A DNA stretch of 64,000 bases from Streptacidiphilus jiangxiensis (lineage in GTDB: Bacteria; Actinomycetota; Actinomycetes; Streptomycetales; Streptomycetaceae). Below the pieces are notes generated by a model. It ran no database searches. It was not told the DNA's origin and saw only the letters and a list, made by a program, of their open reading frames with translations. The translations under genes were made by a program, and so were the position numbers. The DNA lies in the NCBI RefSeq assembly GCF_900109465.1, contig NZ_FOAZ01000002.1, positions 124,001 to 188,000 on the forward strand. The letters run 5' to 3'. Shown here in pieces: positions 59,729 through 64,000 of the stretch. How positions within the stretch are numbered: the first letter of the stretch is position 1; each line of letters opens with the position of its first letter.

Positions 59729-60724
59729 TCATGCTGACTGGCGGACCACCAACTGGGTGCCCATCACCACCCGGCCCGGGACCGGGCCGCCGCCGACGAG
59801 TTCGGTGACCGCGCGGGCGCCCATGTCCTCGACGGGTTGACGGACCGTCGTGAGGCGGGGTGAGGTGCGACGGGCCAGGGCGTCGTCGCCGAAGCCGATG
59901 AGGGCGATGTCGTCGGGGACGTGGACGCCCAGGCGCGTGAGCGCGCGGAGCGCGCCCGCGGCCATGGGGTCGGAGGCGGCGAAGACGGCGTCGACGCCGG
60001 GGCAGCGGTCGAGGAGGCGCATCATCGCGTGGTCGCCCGAGGCGACGGTGAAGTCGCCGTGGGCGACGATCTCGCGGGCGGTGCCGGTGAGGCGGACCGC
60101 GCGGCGGTAGCCGGTGAGGCGGTCGACGCCGACGGACATGTCCGCCGGGCCGGCGATCGTGGCGATGCGGCGGCGCCCGCGGGACTGGAGGTAGCGGACG
60201 GCCTCCGCCGCGCCGCCGACGTTGTCGGCGTCGACGAAGGGGACCTCCGCGCCGCCCGGCGGGCGGCCCATGGAGACCACGGGCACGTCCGCCGCGCGCA
60301 GCAGCCGCGGCAGCGCGTCGTCGCCGCGCAGGCCCACCAGGATCACGCCGTCGACGTGGCCGCCCCGCAGGAAGCGCAGGAGAGAGGGGCGGGAGGTGTG
60401 CCGCAGCGCGGTCAGCACCAGCAGCTCGCGCTCGTGCGGCGCCAACGCGCGCTCCACCGCGACCAGCAGACGGCTGTAGAAGAGGTCGGACTGGTAGTGC
60501 AGCATGTCCTCGCAGACCACCACCGCGACCGCGCCGGTGTCGCGGGAGCCCGCGCGCGGAGCGCGGTGCCGGACGTAACCGAGGTCGGCGACGGCCTGCT
60601 CGACGGCCGTGCGCGCCTCCCGGCTGACCCGGGTGGACCGGCTGAGTGCGCGGGACGCGGTGGCGGTGGACACGCCGGCGCGGGTGGCGACCTCGGCGAG
60701 CGTCGGCTTGGCGGTCGCGGTCAC
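59729..60724 (-). CDS. cebR: LacI-family repressor, CebR-like (cellulose/cellobiose regulon)
   Basis: 331 residues from GTG 60724, with GGAG 8 bp upstream. N-terminal LacI helix-turn-helix (PTLAEVATRAGVSTATASRA, then LSRSTRVSREARTAVE). The periplasmic-binding-protein-like effector domain has VVSMGRPPGGAEVPFVDADN, RRRIATIAGPADMSVGVDRL, DAVFAASDPMAAGALRAL and DIALIGFGDDALARRTSPRL. A perfect CebR-type box lies 35 bp upstream of its start and another precedes the GH6 cellulase gene, which supports the assignment. Cello-oligosaccharides are the expected inducers. Confidence 0.8.
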   Translation of the reverse strand: MTATAKPTLAEVATRAGVSTATASRALSRSTRVSREARTAVEQAVADLGYVRHRAPRAGSRDTGAVAVVVCEDMLHYQSDLFYSRLLVAVERALAPHERELLVLTALRHTSRPSLLRFLRGGHVDGVILVGLRGDDALPRLLRAADVPVVSMGRPPGGAEVPFVDADNVGGAAEAVRYLQSRGRRRIATIAGPADMSVGVDRLTGYRRAVRLTGTAREIVAHGDFTVASGDHAMMRLLDRCPGVDAVFAASDPMAAGALRALTRLGVHVPDDIALIGFGDDALARRTSPRLTTVRQPVEDMGARAVTELVGGGPVPGRVVMGTQLVVRQSA

Positions 60725-60758
60725 GGCCTGTCTCCTCTGCTTGGAGGGTGGAAAGCGG

Positions 60759-60774
60759 TTGGGAGCGCTCCCAA
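60759..60774. promoter_or_regulatory. CebR-type operator upstream of the LacI repressor gene
   Basis: TTGGGAGCGCTCCCAA, a perfect palindrome containing the published CebR core TGGGAGCGCTCCCA. It lies 35 bp upstream of the repressor start, implying autoregulation. Confidence 0.85.
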
Positions 60775-60860
60775 TATGGAGCCAGGAACCCAAAAGGCCG
60801 TCAAGAGTTCGTGCTTTGTTTGATTCTTGAAGGAACGGTCGGCGCACGGCCCACACGACG

Positions 60861-60894
60861 GAAGGGCGCCGCCCCGGCCGGAGCGGCGCCCTTC
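60861..60894 (-). terminator. Terminator hairpin of the SDR gene
   Basis: A perfect 12-bp stem (GAAGGGCGCCGC/GCGGCGCCCTTC) with a 10-nt loop, 17 bp after the SDR stop codon on the minus strand. Confidence 0.75.
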
Positions 60895-60910
60895 ACCACG
60901 CGGCCGGAGC

Positions 60911-61651
60911 CTAGAACATGGCGCCGTTGGCGCGGACGGTCTGCCCGCTGACCCAGGACGCCTCGGCGCTGAGGAGGAAGTCCACGACGGGCGCGACGTC
61001 CTCCGGGTGGCCGAGGCGGCCACGCGGGCTGTGCTGGGTGGCCGCCGCCGTCGACTCGGGCGTCTCGGCCGCGTGGTAGAACGAGTCGTCGATCGGACCG
61101 GGGGCGACCGCGTTGACGGTGATGCCGCGTGCGCCCAGCTCCTTGGCCGCGGCCAGGACCATCCGCTCGACGGCCGCCTTGGAGGCGGAGTAGACGCCGT
61201 AGGGCCCGGTCATCACCGCGGTCAGCGTAGTGGACAGCACCACGTAGCGGCCGTTGTCGGAGAGGTGGCGGGCCGAGGCGCGCAGCGTGTTGAAGGCACT
61301 GCGGGTGTTCAGGTTGATCAGGTGGTCGAAGTCGTCGTCGGTGAAGTCGACAATCGGCTTCTTGATGACCGCCCCGGGCAGGTGGACGACGACGTCCAGC
61401 CGGCCGTGGCGTGCGACGACGTCGGCGAACAGGGCGTCGACGTCGACGGAGCGGGTGGCGTCGGAGCGCACCGCCTCGACGTCGAGACCGCGCTCGCGCC
61501 AGGCCGCCACCGCCTCCTTCGCGGCCTGCTCGTCACCTGCGTAGGTCACCACCACCGTCGCGCCGCGCTGCGCGACGCGTTCGGCGATCGCCGCGCCCAT
61601 GTTGCGCGTGCCACCGATGACGAGCGCGGTCCTGCCGGTCAGATCTGTCAC
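60911..61651 (-). CDS. Short-chain dehydrogenase/reductase
   Basis: 246 residues from GTG 61651. Classical SDR: cofactor motif ALVIGGTRNMGAAIAERV (a variant of TGxxxGxG), NLNTRSAFNTLRA, catalytic YSASK in GPYGVYSASKAAVERMVLAA, the following GITVNAVAPGPIDDSF, and the ending SWVSGQTVRANGAM. Substrate unknown. It sits between the cebR and GH6 genes on the same strand, bounded by its own terminator. Confidence 0.87.
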   Translation of the reverse strand: MTDLTGRTALVIGGTRNMGAAIAERVAQRGATVVVTYAGDEQAAKEAVAAWRERGLDVEAVRSDATRSVDVDALFADVVARHGRLDVVVHLPGAVIKKPIVDFTDDDFDHLINLNTRSAFNTLRASARHLSDNGRYVVLSTTLTAVMTGPYGVYSASKAAVERMVLAAAKELGARGITVNAVAPGPIDDSFYHAAETPESTAAATQHSPRGRLGHPEDVAPVVDFLLSAEASWVSGQTVRANGAMF

Positions 61652-61749
61652 GAGTCGTCCCCCCAGAAGCTCGAATGTCCTCGTCCGAGAGTAGATTCGA
61701 TCATGTGAGATGACGTCAAGTCGCCACACCTGGCGCGGGGATGACGTTT

Positions 61750-61783
61750 CCGGGGGCCCGCCACCGTGGCGGCGGGCCCCCGG
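61750..61783 (-). terminator. Terminator hairpin of the GH6 cellulase gene
   Basis: A perfect 13-bp stem (CCGGGGGCCCGCC/GGCGGGCCCCCGG) with an 8-nt loop, directly after the GH6 stop codon on the minus strand. Confidence 0.75.
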
Positions 61784-61789
61784 AGCCGG

Positions 61790-63817
61790 TCAGGAGGCCG
61801 TGCAGGTGAGCGTCGGTACGGCGTTGCTGCCGCTGTAGGTCGCACCGAAGCCGAAGCTGGTGTTGCCTCCGGCCGCGATCGCGCCGTTGTAGGACATGTT
61901 GGTGGCCGTCACACCCGCGCCGCTCTGGGTGTCCGTGGCGTTCCACATGTTGGAGACCGTTTGGTTGCCGCCGAAGGTCCAGGTGACCTTCCACCCGGTG
62001 GTGGCGGCGGTCCCGGTGTTGGTGACGGTGACGTTGGCGTTGAAGCCGCTGCCCCAGTCGCTGCTGATCGTGTAGGCGGCGGTGCAGCCGCTGCTTCCGC
62101 CGCCCGTTCCGCCGCCCGTTCCGCCGCCGGTGCCGCCGCCGCTGGAGGCGGCCGTGGTGGCGGTGACGGCGGCGGAGGCCGCCGAGACGTTGCCCGCCGC
62201 GTCCTGGGCGGTGACGGTGTAGCTGTAGCCGGTCGAGGCGGTCAGGCCGGTGTCGGTGTACGTGGTGCCGCTGGTCACCGTGGCGACCTTGGTGCCACCC
62301 CGGTAGACGTTGTAGGCGGTGACGCCGACGTTGTCGGTGGAGGCGGTCCAGGACAGCGAGACGCTGCTGGAGGTGGTGCCGGTGACGGTGAGGCCGGTCG
62401 GCACGCTCGGCGGGGTGGTGTCGCCGCCGCTGGAGGCGCCGAGGGTCGGGTAGGCGTTGCCGACCAGCTGCTGGAACTGCGCGGCGAACCACTGCCCGGC
62501 GGGGACGTCGTAGCCGGGGATGGCGTCGGTCGGATAGGTGCCGCCGTTGCCGTCCGTCTGGGTGCCGTTGGGGTCGCAGTGCGGGTCACCGTGGGTGTGC
62601 GTGGCGGTCGGGTAGTCGCCGTCCGACTCACCCGGCGGCTTGACCCAGATGAACGCGATGATCGGGTCGCTGCTGCCGTAGGGCTGGGCCTGCGGCCGCG
62701 CGCCGATGCCCGCGCCGTTGACGTTGCACCAGTCACCGCGGAACGGCCGCTGGTCGACCTTGTTGGCGGCCACGTAGGCGTCGACCGTGGTCGGCGTGGA
62801 GTTGAGCGCGGTGGGTCGGGCCGATCCGCCCCAGCCGTTGCGCGAGGTGTCGACGATCATGCCGACGCTGCTGGGGAAGCCCTGGGCGACCAGCGCGGCG
62901 TGCATGTCCTCGTCGTAGTGGTGCTCGTCGAACTCGGGGTTGTACTGGTAGAACTTGGCCGAGTCGAGCGGGTTGCCGCCCACCTGGAGCGTGGAGTTGG
63001 GCAGGAAGGGCTCGTCCAGCGGGGTGGTGTTGGCGGTGTCGCTGACGAACCCGTCGACACTGGCGAAGCCGGCCGTCGTGGCCTTGGCGACCTTGGCGAA
63101 CTCCTGCGCGGCCGGGCTCATGTTGCTCGACCAGCCGAGCCAGCCCGAGTGGCCGATGTCCAGGTAGTCGTAGACGTTCGGGATGGCGTGCAGCTTGTTC
63201 AGCGTGTACTCGACGCCGGTCTCGTAGTAGGGCGTGGCCGTCTGGCAGGCGGCCTTGCTCTGGTTGGTGACGGCGTTCGGCAACGAGTCCGGCTCGATGA
63301 TCGCGGCGATGCGGATGTTGGCATACTTGCTGTTGCCGAGGATCGCGGTGATCGGGTCGATGTACTGCGACTCGTACTCGGTGAGCCCGGCGGCGGTGGC
63401 CGGGATCTCGCCGTTGGAGGCGAGCGCGGCGCAGTCGCGGCCCGGCAGGTCGTAGATGACGACCTCGAAGAGATTGTCCCCGGCGGCCACGGCGTCGTCC
63501 AGTTGGGCCTGGAGGCCGAGGTGGGTGCTGTCGCCGGCGATGGCGCCGATGTGGTCCATCCAGATCGCGGTCTGGTAGCCGGCGACCTTGCCCTCGGCCG
63601 CGCCCAGGGTCCCGCCGTCGGCGGTGGACTGGGTGGTGACCTCCTTGACGTAGTCCGGGTTGAGGTACGGGGTGGCCCCGACGAAGGGGTTGGCCACATG
63701 GGTGACGGCGGCATGGGCGGCCGGCGCGGTCGCGAGCGGGACGACGAGCCAGGCCATGCCGAGCGTCGCGGCCACGGCCGCGATCCGGCGGCGTCTGCGC
63801 AGGGGTGGATGCGCCAC
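61790..63817 (-). CDS. Secreted GH6 cellulase (cellobiohydrolase type) with Fn3 and CBM2
   Basis: 675 residues from GTG 63817. Signal peptide to about residue 37 (APAAHA). GH6 catalytic domain (about 38-455): YQTAIWMDHIGAI, general acid Asp128 in IYDLPGRDCAALASNGE, IIEPDSLPN, GHSGWLGW, IVDTSRNGWGGSARP and WVKPPGESDG, the pattern of exo-acting non-reducing-end enzymes. A fibronectin III domain (468-556), a Gly/Thr linker and a C-terminal CBM2 (578-672, SSDWGSGFNANVTVTNTGTA) follow. It complements the reducing-end GH48 enzyme encoded 6 kb away. CebR-type boxes precede it. Confidence 0.93.
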   Translation of the reverse strand: MAHPPLRRRRRIAAVAATLGMAWLVVPLATAPAAHAAVTHVANPFVGATPYLNPDYVKEVTTQSTADGGTLGAAEGKVAGYQTAIWMDHIGAIAGDSTHLGLQAQLDDAVAAGDNLFEVVIYDLPGRDCAALASNGEIPATAAGLTEYESQYIDPITAILGNSKYANIRIAAIIEPDSLPNAVTNQSKAACQTATPYYETGVEYTLNKLHAIPNVYDYLDIGHSGWLGWSSNMSPAAQEFAKVAKATTAGFASVDGFVSDTANTTPLDEPFLPNSTLQVGGNPLDSAKFYQYNPEFDEHHYDEDMHAALVAQGFPSSVGMIVDTSRNGWGGSARPTALNSTPTTVDAYVAANKVDQRPFRGDWCNVNGAGIGARPQAQPYGSSDPIIAFIWVKPPGESDGDYPTATHTHGDPHCDPNGTQTDGNGGTYPTDAIPGYDVPAGQWFAAQFQQLVGNAYPTLGASSGGDTTPPSVPTGLTVTGTTSSSVSLSWTASTDNVGVTAYNVYRGGTKVATVTSGTTYTDTGLTASTGYSYTVTAQDAAGNVSAASAAVTATTAASSGGGTGGGTGGGTGGGSSGCTAAYTISSDWGSGFNANVTVTNTGTAATTGWKVTWTFGGNQTVSNMWNATDTQSGAGVTATNMSYNGAIAAGGNTSFGFGATYSGSNAVPTLTCTAS

Positions 63818-63836
63818 GGTGGATGCCTTTCTCTGC

Positions 63837-63850
63837 TGGGAGCGGTTCCA
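63837..63850. promoter_or_regulatory. Degenerate second CebR-type box
   Basis: TGGGAGCGGTTCCA, matching 12 of 14 bases of TGGGAGCGCTCCCA, 19 bp upstream of the GH6 start codon and about 65 bp from the perfect box. It may act as an auxiliary site. Confidence 0.5.
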
Positions 63851-63913
63851 TCTGGGGGAGTTGGTGTGTGCACGCCTACGGCGGGCAGGCGAGGAAGTGA
63901 GCAGGGACAGCAC

Positions 63914-63929
63914 TTGGGAGCGCTCCCAA
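63914..63929. promoter_or_regulatory. CebR-type operator upstream of the GH6 cellulase gene
   Basis: TTGGGAGCGCTCCCAA, identical over all 16 bases to the site upstream of the LacI repressor gene, 96 bp before the GH6 start. Confidence 0.85.
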
Positions 63930-64000
63930 TCGTTGGCAGCGACTGACACCCCGTCAAGAGTCTTGTCGGTGTTCAGGAAACTTCCATGCCGAGTGGCGCA

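Noticed and set aside
61766-63946. Long plus-strand open frame opposite the GH6 gene
   Set aside because: Shadow of the cellulase; Gly/Val/Ala/Arg runs only.

Overview
The window is very GC-rich with strong third-position G/C bias. It carries Streptomycete hallmarks: a chaplin, SpoIIE-type phosphatases and STAS proteins, ECF sigma, a DasR-like box, CebR-like boxes, GH6/GH48/GH19 polysaccharide hydrolases and a class F-type sortase. It most likely comes from a chromosome of the family Streptomycetaceae or a close relative. The genus cannot be fixed from the sequence. No rRNA, tRNA, CRISPR array or intact insertion sequence was seen.

Layout. 1-12.7 kb is a loosely packed accessory region: a partial VOC protein, regulators, STAS and SpoIIE-type signalling proteins, a methyltransferase, several frameshifted or decayed genes, an unknown secreted protein, and an ECF sigma factor divergent from a chaplin with an unusual His/Trp/Asp-rich tail. 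A decayed partial copy of the sigma-chaplin locus lies about 4 kb to the left. 12.7-18.1 kb (minus strand) is a reductive pyrimidine or hydantoin degradation operon: beta-ureidopropionase, class III aminotransferase, truncated dihydropyrimidinase, intact dihydropyrimidinase, LLM flavin/F420 oxidoreductase. 18.3-24.9 kb holds an RNA 2',3'-cyclic phosphodiesterase, a membrane protein with a SPOR-like end, a GH19 chitinase under a DasR-like box, a MalY/PatB lyase and a PHB-depolymerase-like esterase.

24.9-33.8 kb is a compact aromatic-acid module. An IclR regulator and a divergent ModA-like protein precede pobA and genes for the protocatechuate 4,5-(meta)-cleavage route: LigJ-, LigK- and LigI-like enzymes, a fused LigA-LigB dioxygenase, a LigC-like dehydrogenase and an aldo/keto reductase. 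4-Hydroxybenzoate would be taken through protocatechuate to pyruvate and oxaloacetate. 33.8-43.8 kb is a second catabolic module: a CocE/NonD-type hydrolase, a complete peptide-type ABC importer and a DUF3237 protein in one overlapping operon, with a TetR regulator and an amidase to its right. Related GTTGT/ACAAC dyads lie on both sides of the tetR gene, suggesting a single regulon for import and hydrolysis of an ester or amide conjugate.

43.9-52.9 kb contains a membrane SpoIIE-type phosphatase, a STAS protein, a sortase with its likely substrate, a NarL-type two-component system, a TetR/quinone-reductase pair and two membrane proteins. 53.1-63.8 kb is a lignocellulose region: GH48 cellulase, MFS pump with TetR, a frameshifted Imm1/SMI1-like gene, a CebR-like LacI repressor, an SDR and a GH6 cellulase. 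Perfect CebR-type boxes precede both the repressor gene and the GH6 gene. Together the window suggests a soil saprophyte that degrades cellulose, chitin, lignin-derived phenolic acids and nucleobases.
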